Shown here piece by piece: positions 26,031-35,340 of a stretch of DNA of 64,000 bases. The DNA lies in assembly GCA_022766245.1 (NCBI GenBank), contig JALEPL010000007.1, positions 1-64,000 on the forward strand. Reading direction: 5' to 3'. A program made the position numbers and the translations under genes. Every line of letters begins with the position of its first letter. Position 1 is the first letter of the stretch. The stretch comes from Lachnospiraceae bacterium (lineage in GTDB: Bacteria > Bacillota > Clostridia > Lachnospirales > Lachnospiraceae). The notes beneath the pieces were generated by a model that saw only the letters and a list, made by a program, of their open reading frames with translations, was not told the DNA's origin and ran no database searches.

Positions 26031-26708
26031 ATGGAGACGGCAGCCATTGAGACAAGAAATCTGGTAAAGTGTTTTCCGGTAGGAAAAGGTGGAACCTATT
26101 ACGCACTGAAAGATGTGAATCTGGACATTCCACAGGGCAGGCTGACCATTCTGAAAGGTCGGTCCGGCTCCGGAAAAACCACTCTTTTAAATATGATCAG
26201 CGCCCTGGATGAACCCACTGCGGGAGAGGTGGAATTTTTCGGAGAGAAGCTTTCCGGCCTAAGTACTGTAGAAAAGGAGAATCTCAGGCGGTTTCGCATG
26301 GGATTTGTGTTTCAGTCTATTGCACTGATACCCGTGATGAGCGCCTATGAAAATATTGATTTTGCCCTGCGGCTGGCTGGTTACCCGGATGACAGAGACC
26401 GGCGGATTCGGGAAGTTTTGGGGCGGGTAGGCCTGACGAAGCGCATGGATCACATGGCAAACCAGCTATCCGGCGGAGAACAGCAGCGGGTAGCCATTGC
26501 CCGGGCGGTGGCCCATCACCCTAAAGTGATTTTTGCGGATGAGCCAACGGGAGCTTTGGACACGGCTTCCGGTCTGGCGGTTATGAATCTGTTTCGGGAA
26601 CTGGTGGAGACGGAGGGTGCCACCATTGTGATGACCACCCATGATCCGAATTTGATGGAGTTGGGAGATGTGGTGTTTGAGATTGAGGATGGAGAGATTG
26701 TGGGATGA
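26031..26708 (+). CDS. ABC transporter ATPase (MacB/LolD type), first
   Basis: A 225-residue nucleotide-binding domain with Walker A GRSGSGKT (43-50), Q-loop FVFQSIALIPVMSAYEN, signature LSGGEQQR, Walker B VIFADEPTGALD and switch His in TTHDPN. All catalytic residues are intact. It overlaps the second ATPase gene by four bases (ATGA), so both should be made in equal amounts. It may form a heterodimer with that ATPase under the single permease. Confidence 0.93.
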   Translation: METAAIETRNLVKCFPVGKGGTYYALKDVNLDIPQGRLTILKGRSGSGKTTLLNMISALDEPTAGEVEFFGEKLSGLSTVEKENLRRFRMGFVFQSIALIPVMSAYENIDFALRLAGYPDDRDRRIREVLGRVGLTKRMDHMANQLSGGEQQRVAIARAVAHHPKVIFADEPTGALDTASGLAVMNLFRELVETEGATIVMTTHDPNLMELGDVVFEIEDGEIVG

Positions 26709-27649
26709 GAGAAAAGGATGAAAAAGAAAAGAGTACTTCCGCAGATCCCATCATATCCTGTGATGGGCTGGTAAAGATCTATATGTCGGATGGTCTGAAG
26801 GTTATGGCATTGCAGGGACTGGAGCTGGATGTGAAGCGGGGAGAAATGATGGCTATTATCGGAAAATCCGGCTCCGGAAAGTCCACACTTTTAAATATGA
26901 TTGGTGGTCTGGAAACACCCTCAGCCGGGCGGCTGCTGGTGGAGGGGCAGGACTTGTCCCAGCTTAAGGAGAAAGATATGGTGCGCTATCGCAGGGATAC
27001 GGTGGGATTTGTCTGGCAGAAAAGTGCCCGAAATCTGTTTCCCTATATGACAGCGGCAGAGAATGTGGAAGCACCCATGTATTTTGTAAAGGGAAGGGAG
27101 CGGGAAAAAAGAAAGCGGGCGCTGGAACTTTTAGAAAAGGTGGGGATGCTTTCCCATGCGGATAAGTTTCCGGATCAGTTATCCGGCGGCGAGCAGCAGA
27201 GGGTGGCTATTGCGGTGGCACTGGCGAACAATCCCACCATTCTTTTGGCGGATGAGCCCACCGGAGCGGTGGATTCCAAAACCTCGGATCATATATTTCA
27301 GTTGTTTCGTGATTTGAATGAAGAGTTGGGACTTACCATATTGATTGTGACCCATGATTTGAGTCTTGCCAACAAAGTGAATCGAGTGGTGATGATATCC
27401 GATGGCAAGATCAGCACGGAAAAAATCCGCCGAGAGATGTATCGCCATTCGTTGGACAGCCGATTTTCCGACGGAGAACAGGAAGAAAATTCTCAGGAAG
27501 AGTATTCGGTGCTGGATAAGGCACATCGCGTGCAGCTCAGTGGGGAGATTCTGAAAAAGGCAGGAATAGACAGCAATAAAGTGAAGGTCGAGGTGGTGGA
27601 CGGGAAGGTAGTAATCAGCCCGTTTTCTGGGGAAAAGAAGAGGGGTTGA
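26705..27649 (+). CDS. ABC transporter ATPase (MacB/LolD type), second, with C-terminal extension
   Basis: The core has Walker [11 protein letters not shown]-loop [41 protein letters not shown] and VTHDL, all intact. About 75 extra residues follow the core (from [14 protein letters not shown] on) and include a region ending [15 protein letters not shown]. This looks like a regulatory or dimer-contact domain. The Q-loop differs from its partner by a short insertion. It is the last gene of the module; its stop overlaps the -35 of the next promoter. Confidence 0.92.
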   Translation: MREKDEKEKSTSADPIISCDGLVKIYMSDGLKVMALQGLELDVKRGEMMAIIGKSGSGKSTLLNMIGGLETPSAGRLLVEGQDLSQLKEKDMVRYRRDTVGFVWQKSARNLFPYMTAAENVEAPMYFVKGREREKRKRALELLEKVGMLSHADKFPDQLSGGEQQRVAIAVALANNPTILLADEPTGAVDSKTSDHIFQLFRDLNEELGLTILIVTHDLSLANKVNRVVMISDGKISTEKIRREMYRHSLDSRFSDGEQEENSQEEYSVLDKAHRVQLSGEILKKAGIDSNKVKVEVVDGKVVISPFSGEKKRG

Positions 27650-27674
27650 CAAAAGTTGGTAACCTTGTTATAAT
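27646..27674 (+). promoter_or_regulatory. Consensus sigma-A promoter of the cell-wall hydrolase
   Basis: TTGACA (27646-27651) and TATAAT (27669-27674) with a 17-base spacer are perfect consensus. The -35 overlaps the stop codon of the ABC gene. Two direct GTAACAAAT repeats follow at 27681-27700 and could bind a regulator or mark the transcript 5' end. Confidence 0.9.
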
Positions 27675-27779
27675 CCGAACGTAACAAATTTGTAACAAAT
27701 CTTAATAAAAATGAATAAAATCGCATAAATAGTTAACAATAATAATATTTATGTAAAAAGCTATTTTACGGAGGTTCGT

Positions 27780-28979
27780 ATGAAGTTAAGAAAGAATGTG
27801 ATTGAATGTATCCTTGTAGCAGTTGCAGCCACAGCAGTTACAGCAATCACGGCCGTTGTTACACCTGATTATTCAGAAAACAAAGTTACAAGCGAGATTG
27901 AGACAGAAGCTGCCAATAATATGGTGGCAGGTGTATGTGAGGAATTAGAGGAAGTAGGAAGTAATGCAGCGGAGGTCGCCAGCATTGAACGTTCCAATGT
28001 CTTTGTGGTATCAGAGGCAGCACCGGAGTATTCCGAGGAAGAAAAGCTATGGAGCAGCAGGCTCATGGTGGATGTGGAGGGATTTTTATATATCCGCAGC
28101 GAGCCAAATGAGGGAGCTTCGATTGAAGGAAAGTTATATAAGGGCGGAGCTGCCGATATTATCGAGGAACTGAGCGGATGGTATCATATTAGTTCCGGTT
28201 CCGTAGAGGGATATGTAAAGGCTGAGTACTGTGTAACAGGACAGGCGGCTTATGAACTGGCACAGTCTGACTGTAATAGGGTAGCCACAGTATTAATCGA
28301 CGGGCTGCGTATCCGCAAAAATCCTTCTCAGCAGGGAACGGTGATAAGCTCTGCGAATAAGGGAGATACCCTGACATTAGACTCGACGGTTGAGTCACCT
28401 TACGGATGGGTGGCTGTAACTGTGAATGGCCACACAGGATATGTTGCTTCGAAGTATGTGGATGTGGCAGAGTCTCTGGGAGAGGCGGTTTCTATAGAGG
28501 AAGAGCAGGCAGCCATTCGGAAGCAGCAGGAGGAAGAGGCAGCCAGACAGGCGGCGCAGGAAGCTGCAGCCAAAGAAGCAGCACAGCAGGCAGCACAGGC
28601 CGCTGCACCAGCAGTAACACAGAATGAATCAGTTGCAGCCAGCGTCGATGACGCCACATTGCTGGCGGCCATTATTCAGTGTGAGGCAGGTGGAGAGTGC
28701 TACGAAGGTCAGGTTGCCGTAGGGGCAGTAGTTATGAATCGTGTACGCAGCGGATCTTATCCTTCCACTATTTCTGAGGTGGTTTATCAGAAGGGACAGT
28801 TTTCTCCGGCAGGAAGTGGAAAGCTGGCGAATGTTCTTTCTTCCGGTGTCAGCAGCAGTTGTATGCAGGCTGCACAGGAAGCATTGGCAGGAACCGACAA
28901 CACCGGTGGAGCGCTTTACTTCCGTAGAGCCAGTTCCGGCCATGCCGGTTATGTAATTGGAAACCACGTTTTTTATTAA
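27780..28979 (+). CDS. Secreted SH3-domain cell-wall hydrolase (SleB/CwlJ type)
   Basis: A signal or anchor segment lies at residues ~8-30. Two bacterial SH3 domains follow (GFLYIRSEPNEGA and GLRIRKNPSQQGT units, about 95-225), then a Glu/Ala-rich linker (about 240-280) and a C-terminal Hydrolase_2 domain. That domain has LAAIIQCEAGGECYEGQVAV, VVMNRVRSG and GALYFRRASSGHAGYVIGN. Hydrolase_2 enzymes cut peptidoglycan in spores and vegetative walls; the SH3 domains favour a wall-bound vegetative enzyme. A perfect promoter and a strong ribosome-binding site (CGGAGG) suggest high expression. Confidence 0.88.
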   Translation: MKLRKNVIECILVAVAATAVTAITAVVTPDYSENKVTSEIETEAANNMVAGVCEELEEVGSNAAEVASIERSNVFVVSEAAPEYSEEEKLWSSRLMVDVEGFLYIRSEPNEGASIEGKLYKGGAADIIEELSGWYHISSGSVEGYVKAEYCVTGQAAYELAQSDCNRVATVLIDGLRIRKNPSQQGTVISSANKGDTLTLDSTVESPYGWVAVTVNGHTGYVASKYVDVAESLGEAVSIEEEQAAIRKQQEEEAARQAAQEAAAKEAAQQAAQAAAPAVTQNESVAASVDDATLLAAIIQCEAGGECYEGQVAVGAVVMNRVRSGSYPSTISEVVYQKGQFSPAGSGKLANVLSSGVSSSCMQAAQEALAGTDNTGGALYFRRASSGHAGYVIGNHVFY

Positions 28980-28996
28980 ACATAAATAGAATTTGT

Positions 28997-29032
28997 AAAA
29001 GCTCATGGATGTAAGCGTCCACGAGCTTTTTT
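28997..29032 (+). terminator. Terminator after the cell-wall hydrolase
   Basis: AAAAGCTCATGGA and TCCACGAGCTTTTTT form a hairpin with one central mismatch and a T-run. Confidence 0.85.
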
Positions 29033-29055
29033 ACATGAATTTCTACGAAAGCTGG

Positions 29056-29084
29056 TTGTATTCCATGGAAAAATATAGTATGAT
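29056..29084 (+). promoter_or_regulatory. Promoter of the SPFH gene
   Basis: TTGTAT (29056-29061), 17-base spacer, TATGAT (29079-29084), 47 bases before the ATG. Confidence 0.65.
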
Positions 29085-29130
29085 AGAACCTATCTTGGGA
29101 AAGATATTGAAAATGAATGGAGGGGACAAA

Positions 29131-30057
29131 ATGCCAGGATTAATAGCACTTATTGTTTTAATTATCATTGCTCTGTGGATTATTGTATCATGTATCAAAA
29201 TCGTTCCGCAGGCACAGGCCGTAGTTATCGAGAGATTGGGCGGATATCTCACCACATGGGATGTAGGTATTCATTTTAAGGCACCTTTCGTAGACCGTAT
29301 GGCAAAGAGAGTTTTATTGAAGGAGCAGGTGGTGGATTTTCCTCCTCAGCCGGTTATCACGAAGGATAACGTAACCATGCAGATTGACACCGTGGTTTAC
29401 TTCCAGATCACAGATCCGAAGCTTTTCACCTATGGTGTAGAGAATCCTATCATGGCTATCGAGAATCTTACTGCTACCACTCTTCGTAATATTATCGGAG
29501 ATTTGGAGCTGGATGAGACCTTGACTTCCAGAGAGACTATTAATACAAAGATGCGTGCATCTTTGGATATTGCAACAGATCCTTGGGGTATCAAGGTAAA
29601 CCGTGTAGAGCTGAAAAACATTATGCCGCCGAAAGCCATTCAGGATGCCATGGAGAAGCAGATGAAGGCAGAGCGTGAGAGACGTGAAGCAATTCTCCGT
29701 GCAGAAGGTGAGAAGAAGTCCACCATTCTTGTGGCAGAAGGTAAAAAGGAGTCTGCGATTCTGGACGCAGAGGCAGAGAAGACGGCAGCCATCCTTCGTG
29801 CAGAGGCACAGAAGGAAGCTACCATCAAAGAGGCAGAAGGTCAGGCAGAGGCTATCTTAAAGATTCAGCAGGCAAATGCCGATGGTTTGAGATTCTTAAA
29901 GGAAGCTGCACCGGATGACAGTGTATTACAGCTGAAGAGCTTAGAGGCATTCGCCAAGGCTGCAGACGGAAAGGCAACCAAGATTATCATCCCGTCTGAG
30001 ATTCAGGGTATTGCAGGGCTTGTAAAATCTGTGACAGAAGTAGCATCAGACAAATAA
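29131..30057 (+). CDS. SPFH/Band 7 (stomatin-like) membrane protein
   Basis: This 308-residue protein has an N-terminal membrane hairpin (about 3-22) and the SPFH domain (VPQAQAVVIERLGGY, VTMQIDTVVYFQITDP, ATTLRNIIGDLELDETLTSR). A long coiled coil follows, built of repeating ILxAEGEKK-like units (about 205-260), with a hydrophobic C-terminus IIIPSEIQGIAGL. Stomatin-like proteins form membrane ring scaffolds; no NfeD partner gene is adjacent. ATG 29131 follows GGAGGGG; an earlier in-frame ATG at 29005 lies in the terminator and is rejected. Confidence 0.92.
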   Translation: MPGLIALIVLIIIALWIIVSCIKIVPQAQAVVIERLGGYLTTWDVGIHFKAPFVDRMAKRVLLKEQVVDFPPQPVITKDNVTMQIDTVVYFQITDPKLFTYGVENPIMAIENLTATTLRNIIGDLELDETLTSRETINTKMRASLDIATDPWGIKVNRVELKNIMPPKAIQDAMEKQMKAERERREAILRAEGEKKSTILVAEGKKESAILDAEAEKTAAILRAEAQKEATIKEAEGQAEAILKIQQANADGLRFLKEAAPDDSVLQLKSLEAFAKAADGKATKIIIPSEIQGIAGLVKSVTEVASDK

Positions 30058-30097
30058 AACGCAGGCTTCACCTTAAGGTAAGCAAAAAAGTGTATAC

Positions 30098-30131
30098 AAA
30101 ACGGGCTGTCACACAAAAGACAGCTCGTTTT
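30098..30131 (+). terminator. Terminator between SPFH gene and argF
   Basis: AAAACGGGCTGTC and GACAGCTCGTTTT form a stem with one G-U wobble and a short loop, followed by T-rich sequence. Confidence 0.75.
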
Positions 30132-30150
30132 CTGCATAAGGAGAAAGAAC

Positions 30151-31140
30151 ATGAATTTATCAGGACGCAATTTTTTAAAACTAATGGATTTTACACCAGA
30201 GGAGATTATGTACATGATCGATCTGGCGGCAGAGCTGAAGGAGAAGAAGAGGAATCATATTCCCCATGATACTCTGGCTGGGAAAAATATTGCATTGATT
30301 TTCGAGAAAACCAGCACCAGAACCCGCTGCTCCTTTGAGGTGGCCGCTCATGATCTGGGCATGCATGTGACATACTTAGACCCCTCTGGATCCCAGATCG
30401 GGAAAAAGGAGAGTATCCCGGATACAGCCCGGGTGTTGGGCAGGATGTTTGATGGAATCGAGTATCGCGGATATGGGCAGGATATTGTTGAGGAGCTGGC
30501 AAAATATGCCGGAGTACCGGTATGGAATGGATTAACCAATGAGTTTCATCCCACCCAGATGCTGGCAGATATGCTGACCATCCGTGAACATCTGGGAAGA
30601 TTAAAGGGCGTGAAATTAGCCTATATGGGAGATGCCCGCTATAACATGGGAAATTCCCTGATGGTTACTTGTGCAAAGTTGGGAATGGACTTTGTGGCAT
30701 GTACTTCAAAAAAATATTTCCCGGATCCCAAGCTGGTGGAATACTGTGAAGGTGTAGCGAAGGAAAACGGCGGAAGCATTACCCTCACTGAGGATGCCAT
30801 GGCAGGAACCAGGGGTGCAGATGTCATCTACACCGATGTGTGGGTATCTATGGGAGAGCCTGAGGAGGCCTGGGCAGAGCGTATCGGTGATCTGATGCCC
30901 TATCAGGTAAACCGCAAGCTTATGGAGAACGCAGGAGAGCAGGCTATTTTCATGCATTGTCTGCCGGCGTTCCATGATCTGGGCACAAAGATTGGCCGGG
31001 AAGTAAATGAGAAGTTTGGTTATGCCGAGCTGGAGGTGACCAACGAGGTGTTTGAGAGCCCTCAGTCCGTGGTATTTGATGAGGCAGAAAATCGTATGCA
31101 CACCATCAAAGCAGTGATGCTGGCTACATTAGGAGAGTAA
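30151..31140 (+). CDS. argF: Ornithine carbamoyltransferase
   Basis: Makes citrulline from ornithine and carbamoyl phosphate in arginine metabolism. The carbamoyl-phosphate site STRTR is at residues 55-59, with HPTQ for the second site and the ornithine loop HCLPAFHD containing the catalytic Cys. Length 329 is typical. No other arginine genes are adjacent, so biosynthetic versus catabolic use is unresolved. birA begins on the base after the stop codon, so the two are likely co-transcribed. Confidence 0.96.
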   Translation: MNLSGRNFLKLMDFTPEEIMYMIDLAAELKEKKRNHIPHDTLAGKNIALIFEKTSTRTRCSFEVAAHDLGMHVTYLDPSGSQIGKKESIPDTARVLGRMFDGIEYRGYGQDIVEELAKYAGVPVWNGLTNEFHPTQMLADMLTIREHLGRLKGVKLAYMGDARYNMGNSLMVTCAKLGMDFVACTSKKYFPDPKLVEYCEGVAKENGGSITLTEDAMAGTRGADVIYTDVWVSMGEPEEAWAERIGDLMPYQVNRKLMENAGEQAIFMHCLPAFHDLGTKIGREVNEKFGYAELEVTNEVFESPQSVVFDEAENRMHTIKAVMLATLGE

Positions 31141-32118
31141 ATGAAAGCAGAGATATTGGCTGCCCTGCGGGAGGCAGAGGGATATGTGTCCGGGCAGGAG
31201 CTGTGTGAGACCTTTGGTGTGTCCCGTACCGCTATCTGGAAGGCCATCAATCAGTTAAAAAAGGATGGATACGACATCGAGGCTGTGCAGAATAAAGGCT
31301 ATCGTATCCTTTCATCACCGGATATTATGAGTGAAAATGAACTGGTGAGCATTCGAAAAACACAGTGGGTGGGAAATTCTATCTATTATTACGATGTGAC
31401 AGATTCCACTAATATGTGTGCGAATCGCCTGGCTCAGGAGGGGGCGCCCCACGGAACACTGATCGTGGCGGACAAGCAGGAATCGGGAAGAGGAAGAAGA
31501 GGCAGGGGCTGGAATTCTCCGGCCAATACCGGTATTTTTATGACTTTGCTGCTCCGGCCGGAGATAGAGACAAACAATGCTTCCATGCTGACTCTCGTGG
31601 CGGCCATGGCAGTGGCGAAGGGAATAGAACAGTGTTGCGATATAAAGCCTCAGATCAAATGGCCCAATGATATTGTGCTCAATGGGAAAAAAGTCTGCGG
31701 GATCCTTACAGAGATGAGTGCGCAGATTGACTATGTGAATCATATTGTCATTGGAATCGGGATCAACGTGCACAATACGGAGTTCCCGGAGGAGATTTCC
31801 CAGACAGCAACCTCCCTCTATCTGGAGACAGGAGTTCATGTGAAGCGTGCCCAGTTAATCGAGGCAATCTGGGAGGCATTTGAGGATTATTATGAACGTT
31901 TTATGGCATATCAGGATTTGAGTGCTATTATGGAGGAATATAACAGATATCTGGTGAATCTGGACCGGGCAGTGCGTGTGCTGGATCCGAAAGAACCCTT
32001 CGAAGGCATTGCCCGGGGAATCACGGAGCGGGGAGAGCTTTTGGTGGAAATCGACGGAGTGTTGAAAAAAGTTTCTTCTGGTGAAGTATCCGTGCGTGGG
32101 ATATATGGCTATGTATAA
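31141..32118 (+). CDS. birA: Bifunctional biotin-protein ligase / biotin operon repressor
   Basis: The N-terminal winged helix (residues ~1-60, VSGQELCETFGVSRTAIWKA) is followed by the ligase domain with the biotinyl-AMP loop GRGRRGRGW, IKWPNDIVLNGKKVCGIL and GIGINVHN. A C-terminal SH3-like domain follows. The enzyme attaches biotin to carboxylases, and the DNA-binding domain makes it a repressor as well. There is no spacer to argF; its start codon directly follows that stop, and no biotin-synthesis genes are in the window. Confidence 0.95.
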   Translation: MKAEILAALREAEGYVSGQELCETFGVSRTAIWKAINQLKKDGYDIEAVQNKGYRILSSPDIMSENELVSIRKTQWVGNSIYYYDVTDSTNMCANRLAQEGAPHGTLIVADKQESGRGRRGRGWNSPANTGIFMTLLLRPEIETNNASMLTLVAAMAVAKGIEQCCDIKPQIKWPNDIVLNGKKVCGILTEMSAQIDYVNHIVIGIGINVHNTEFPEEISQTATSLYLETGVHVKRAQLIEAIWEAFEDYYERFMAYQDLSAIMEEYNRYLVNLDRAVRVLDPKEPFEGIARGITERGELLVEIDGVLKKVSSGEVSVRGIYGYV

Positions 32119-32129
32119 AGGAGCATAAG

Positions 32130-32450
32130 ATGGAACAGGAGCATGTATTACTGTGTGGCGCTAGCGCCTACACACAGAAGTTTTATTTAAATCCGGATTT
32201 TAAGGGACTTCCGGAGGGGATTCAGGAGGAACTGAAGATTCTTTGTGTGTTGTATACGGAGGATATCGGTGGCGTGCTTCAGCTGATTTATGATGAGGAA
32301 GGCCATCTGTATTTTCAAACAGACTGTGACGAGGGCGATTTGTGTTACGATGAAATCGGAAGTGTTTTGAAAATCAAACAGATTCAAAGAGAGAAAGCAG
32401 ATCTGCTGGAATCACTGGAAATGTATTATAGAGTATTCAAAACTGTTTAG
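32130..32450 (+). CDS. Small conserved protein (DUF6145-like)
   Basis: A 106-residue acidic protein with no membrane helix (LLCGASAYTQKFYLNPDF near the start, ILCVLYTEDIGGVLQLIYD in the middle). The DUF6145 label is from memory and not certain. It follows birA by 11 bases. Its last codons and TAG stop lie inside a copy of the dispersed repeat (32439-32521). The C-terminus ending FKTV is therefore supplied by the insertion and may differ in relatives. Confidence 0.6.
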   Translation: MEQEHVLLCGASAYTQKFYLNPDFKGLPEGIQEELKILCVLYTEDIGGVLQLIYDEEGHLYFQTDCDEGDLCYDEIGSVLKIKQIQREKADLLESLEMYYRVFKTV

Positions 32451-32530
32451 GACAGGCCGAATCACTTGCTGATGAGGCTGTAAGAACATGAATCGTATCT
32501 GTGAGGGTACGGAACAGATACGAGTATTCT
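32439..32530 (-). repeat. Dispersed repeat copy overlapping a gene's 3' end
   Basis: On the reverse strand it reads hairpin CGTATCTGT/ACAGATACG, then CATGTTCTTAC..CCTCATCAGCAAGTGATTC and a mutated CTGTTCTGAACAG palindrome. The middle ~105-base module of the unit at 1-191 is absent. The 8-mer GAGTATTC flanks it directly (32431-32438 and 32522-32529), which could be a target-site duplication. Confidence 0.85.
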
Positions 32531-32581
32531 TTTTGTGGGAAGAATATAGCGAAGAATAGGGCGGAGCCCGGGAGGAATCAT

Positions 32582-33349
32582 ATGTTATTGGCAATCGATG
32601 TGGGAAATACCAATATTACAATCGGAATATTTGACGGCGAAAAGCTGGTGAGCACGTTTCGCATGACTACCAAGATGCAACGGACTTCGGATGAGTTCGG
32701 CATCACCATGGTAGATCTGCTGGAGCATAATAAGCTTCAGGTAGAGGATATCACGGCAGCTATTGTGTCTTCTGTAGTGCCAAATATCATGCATTCCCTG
32801 CGGAATGGTCTCATCAAATATTTTGATATCAAGCCCATGGTGGTGGAGCCCGGTGTTCGTACCGGCATTCGTATCGTTACGGAGAATCCTCCCCAGATTG
32901 GAGCTGACCGCATTGTGGATGCGGTGGGAGCCTATGAGCTCTATGGTGGACCAGTCATCGTTATTGATTATGGCACAGCCACCACCTATGATTTCGTGGA
33001 CGACAAAGGAGACTTTTTTGCAGGGGTTACTTGTCCTGGAATCCGCATTTCAGCCAAGGCATTGTGGCAGGACGCAGCCAAGCTGCCGGAGATTGAAATT
33101 AAAAAACCGGCAAGTATTCTGGCAAAGGAAACTATCAGCAGTATGCAGGCAGGTTTGATTTACGGACAAATCGGACAGACTGAGTATATCGTAAAGAATA
33201 TGATCAAAGAGTCCGGACTAAAAAATGTAAAGGTAGTTGCAACAGGCGGATTGGGAAAAATTATCGCCCAGGAGACAGATTGCATTCATCACTATGATCC
33301 CAATCTCACACTGGAGGGAATGCGCCTGATTTATGCAAAACAGAAATGA
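32582..33349 (+). CDS. coaX: Type III pantothenate kinase
   Basis: The first enzyme of coenzyme A synthesis; it phosphorylates pantothenate. This is an ASKHA-fold protein with the phosphate loop [16 protein letters not shown] at the N-terminus, [32 protein letters not shown] and the C-terminal [11 protein letters not shown]. The 255 residues match the family. ATG 32582 follows GGAGG; an in-frame extension upstream runs through the repeat and is rejected. It overlaps the Dus gene by a few bases. Confidence 0.96.
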   Translation: MLLAIDVGNTNITIGIFDGEKLVSTFRMTTKMQRTSDEFGITMVDLLEHNKLQVEDITAAIVSSVVPNIMHSLRNGLIKYFDIKPMVVEPGVRTGIRIVTENPPQIGADRIVDAVGAYELYGGPVIVIDYGTATTYDFVDDKGDFFAGVTCPGIRISAKALWQDAAKLPEIEIKKPASILAKETISSMQAGLIYGQIGQTEYIVKNMIKESGLKNVKVVATGGLGKIIAQETDCIHHYDPNLTLEGMRLIYAKQK

Positions 33350-34329
33350 TGAAGCTGAAAATCGGAACAGTAGTTTTAGAGAATAATTTGATATTGGCAC
33401 CAATGGCAGGTGTGACAGACCGACCATTTCGCGTGCTCTGCAAGGAGCAGGGAGCAGGTCTGATCTGCATGGAGATGGTAAGTGCCAAGGGAATTTTATA
33501 CAACAATAAAAATACGGAGCAGCTTCTGTCCATCGATGAGCGGGAGCATCCCGTTTCTTTGCAGCTGTTTGGCTCTGATCCGGAGATTATGAGCCAGATG
33601 GCAAAGCGTATTGAGGATCGTTCCTTTGATATTTTAGACATCAACATGGGTTGTCCGGTGCCAAAGATCGTCAATAACGGGGATGGCTCCGCCCTGATGA
33701 AGAATCCGCTACTGGCAGGACAGATTATTGAAAAGACGGTACGGGCAATCTCAAAGCCGGTCACGGTAAAAATTCGGAAAGGCTTCGATGATGCCCATGT
33801 GAATGCGGTGGAAATGGCCCATATTGCAGAGGAATCCGGGGCAGCAGCCGTGGCGGTGCATGGACGCACCAGAGAGCAGTATTATGCCGGGAAAGCGGAT
33901 TGGGACATTATCCGTCAGGTGAAGCAGGCTGTAAAGATTCCGGTGATTGGAAACGGAGATATCTTCACGCCGGAGGATGCTATAGCCATGCAGCAGCAGA
34001 CCGGCTGCGATGGGTTGATGATTGCCCGGGGTGCCCAGGGAAATCCGTGGATCTTTTCCCGTATCAATCACTATCTGGAAACCGGAGAGCTTTTGGACAA
34101 ACCGCCGGTGGAGGAAATGACCCGGATGATTCTGCGACACGCCAGAATGCAGATTGAGTTCAAGGGTGAGCTGGCCGGAATGCGGGAGATGCGCAAGCAC
34201 GCAGCCTGGTATACGGGTGGTTATCAGCATGCTTCGAAGCTGCGCAGCCAAATCAATGAAGTAACCACCTATGGGGAACTGGAGGAGCTGCTGCAGCAGT
34301 TCGTCCAAATGTGGCAGCAGACAGAGTAG
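33346..34329 (+). CDS. dusB: tRNA-dihydrouridine synthase (DusB type)
   Basis: An FMN enzyme that reduces uridine in the tRNA D-loop. Visible motifs: [13 protein letters not shown] (residues ~15-28), [20 protein letters not shown] with the catalytic Cys, [39 protein letters not shown] and [13 protein letters not shown]. Two consecutive ATGs (33346, 33349) are possible starts. The coaX-dusB pair overlaps, so they share one transcript. Confidence 0.94.
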   Translation: MMKLKIGTVVLENNLILAPMAGVTDRPFRVLCKEQGAGLICMEMVSAKGILYNNKNTEQLLSIDEREHPVSLQLFGSDPEIMSQMAKRIEDRSFDILDINMGCPVPKIVNNGDGSALMKNPLLAGQIIEKTVRAISKPVTVKIRKGFDDAHVNAVEMAHIAEESGAAAVAVHGRTREQYYAGKADWDIIRQVKQAVKIPVIGNGDIFTPEDAIAMQQQTGCDGLMIARGAQGNPWIFSRINHYLETGELLDKPPVEEMTRMILRHARMQIEFKGELAGMREMRKHAAWYTGGYQHASKLRSQINEVTTYGELEELLQQFVQMWQQTE

Positions 34330-34374
34330 AAATAAATTCAATCGTCATATTTGAATGAGGGAGGAATTAAGAGA

Positions 34375-35079
34375 GTGGGTACAAAGAAAAACAATAAAAT
34401 CAATATATTATCGGTTATGGTGAAAGTGATTGCCATAGTGGCGTCCATTTATGGGATGATAAGAAGCTACCAGAATCTCAGCTTCTTTACATACTTTACG
34501 AACCTGTCCAACATAGCTATAGATCTGGGACTGCTGGCATCGTTGGTATATGATTTGTCAGGAAAAGATAAGAAAAATGGATTTTATGTAGTGAAGTTTC
34601 TTCTGACCCTGTCTATCACTCTGACGTTTTTAGTGTATTTGTGTATCCTGGCACCCACCAGTGAGGATGGTTTTTTGGCAGCATATTTTTCCAATTATGC
34701 AGGAAGCTTCTGCGTGCATTTTGTTACTCCGGTGTTGGCGATTCTGGACTTCTTGCTATTCGATTGCCGGTACGAGTCCACTCCGGTGCATGCGGTTTAC
34801 GCTGTGATCCCGCCGTTGGTTTACGTAGGATATGTGGTGATTTTAGCACAGTGCTTTGGCGTGCGCTGGAGTGATGGAAACATGATGGCACCTTATAACT
34901 TTATCAATTACGGAGCCCCCACTGGGTGGTTTGGATTTGATTTGTCTCAGGCCAACAGCTATTCCCTGGGAATCGGAGTGGCCTATATGATTGTGGCGCT
35001 TCTAGCCCTGTTTATCCTGCTGGGGGAGCTGTTTTTATTTGGGAAAAACCTTCGGAAGAAGCACATGCAGAGAAAATAA
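34375..35079 (+). CDS. Pr6Pr-family polytopic membrane protein
   Basis: About seven hydrophobic segments are spread over 234 residues. Patterns typical of the Pr6Pr family are FFTYFTNLSNIAIDLGLLAS, FCVHFVTPVLAILDFLLFD, and PYNFINYGAPTGWFGFDLS near the end. No biochemical function is established. GTG 34375 is preferred because GGGAGG ends 10 bases before it; the ATG at 34351 lies upstream of that site. It may still belong to the coaX-dusB transcript (gap 45 bases). Confidence 0.72.
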   Translation: MGTKKNNKINILSVMVKVIAIVASIYGMIRSYQNLSFFTYFTNLSNIAIDLGLLASLVYDLSGKDKKNGFYVVKFLLTLSITLTFLVYLCILAPTSEDGFLAAYFSNYAGSFCVHFVTPVLAILDFLLFDCRYESTPVHAVYAVIPPLVYVGYVVILAQCFGVRWSDGNMMAPYNFINYGAPTGWFGFDLSQANSYSLGIGVAYMIVALLALFILLGELFLFGKNLRKKHMQRK

Positions 35080-35139
35080 AAGGGAGTAAAAGAATAAAAA
35101 GGGTGTTATATTTGATGAGATAATCTTCATAAAATAGGG

Positions 35140-35168
35140 TTGACGGATACAGATGCCTTTGATAGAAT
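35140..35168 (+). promoter_or_regulatory. Promoter of tRNA-Cys
   Basis: TTGACG (35140-35145), 17-base spacer and TAGAAT (35163-35168), ending 12 bases before the tRNA. Confidence 0.8.
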
Positions 35169-35180
35169 AATTAAACGTAA

Positions 35181-35251
35181 GGTGACTTAGCCAAGTGGTA
35201 AGGCCCCGGTCTGCAACACCGTCATCGCCGGTTCAAATCCGGCAGTCACCT
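35181..35251 (+). tRNA. tRNA-Cys (anticodon GCA)
   Basis: The 71-base cloverleaf has acceptor GGTGACT/AGTCACC with discriminator T, D-arm GCC..GGC, anticodon loop CTGCAAC with GCA, and T-arm GCCGG-TTCAAAT-CCGGC. CCA is not encoded. The anticodon stem appears to have one C-U mismatch at its outer pair. Confidence 0.95.
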
Positions 35252-35263
35252 CTTCGTTCATAA

Positions 35264-35296
35264 GAAAAAGAACCTCAGGTATGAGGTTCTTTTTTT
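35264..35296 (+). terminator. Terminator after tRNA-Cys
   Basis: AGAACCTCA and TGAGGTTCT form the stem, followed by seven Ts. The A-rich left side may also serve the convergent glucosidase gene. Confidence 0.88.
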
Positions 35297-35340
35297 GTGA
35301 TTAGTTGAGAGTCTCTATTTCATTTTTAATACGGAATTGT

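Noticed and set aside
27780..28979. Spore-germination SleB as a firm name
   Set aside because: The SH3 domains, linker and strong housekeeping promoter suit a vegetative wall enzyme; only the Hydrolase_2 domain is shared.
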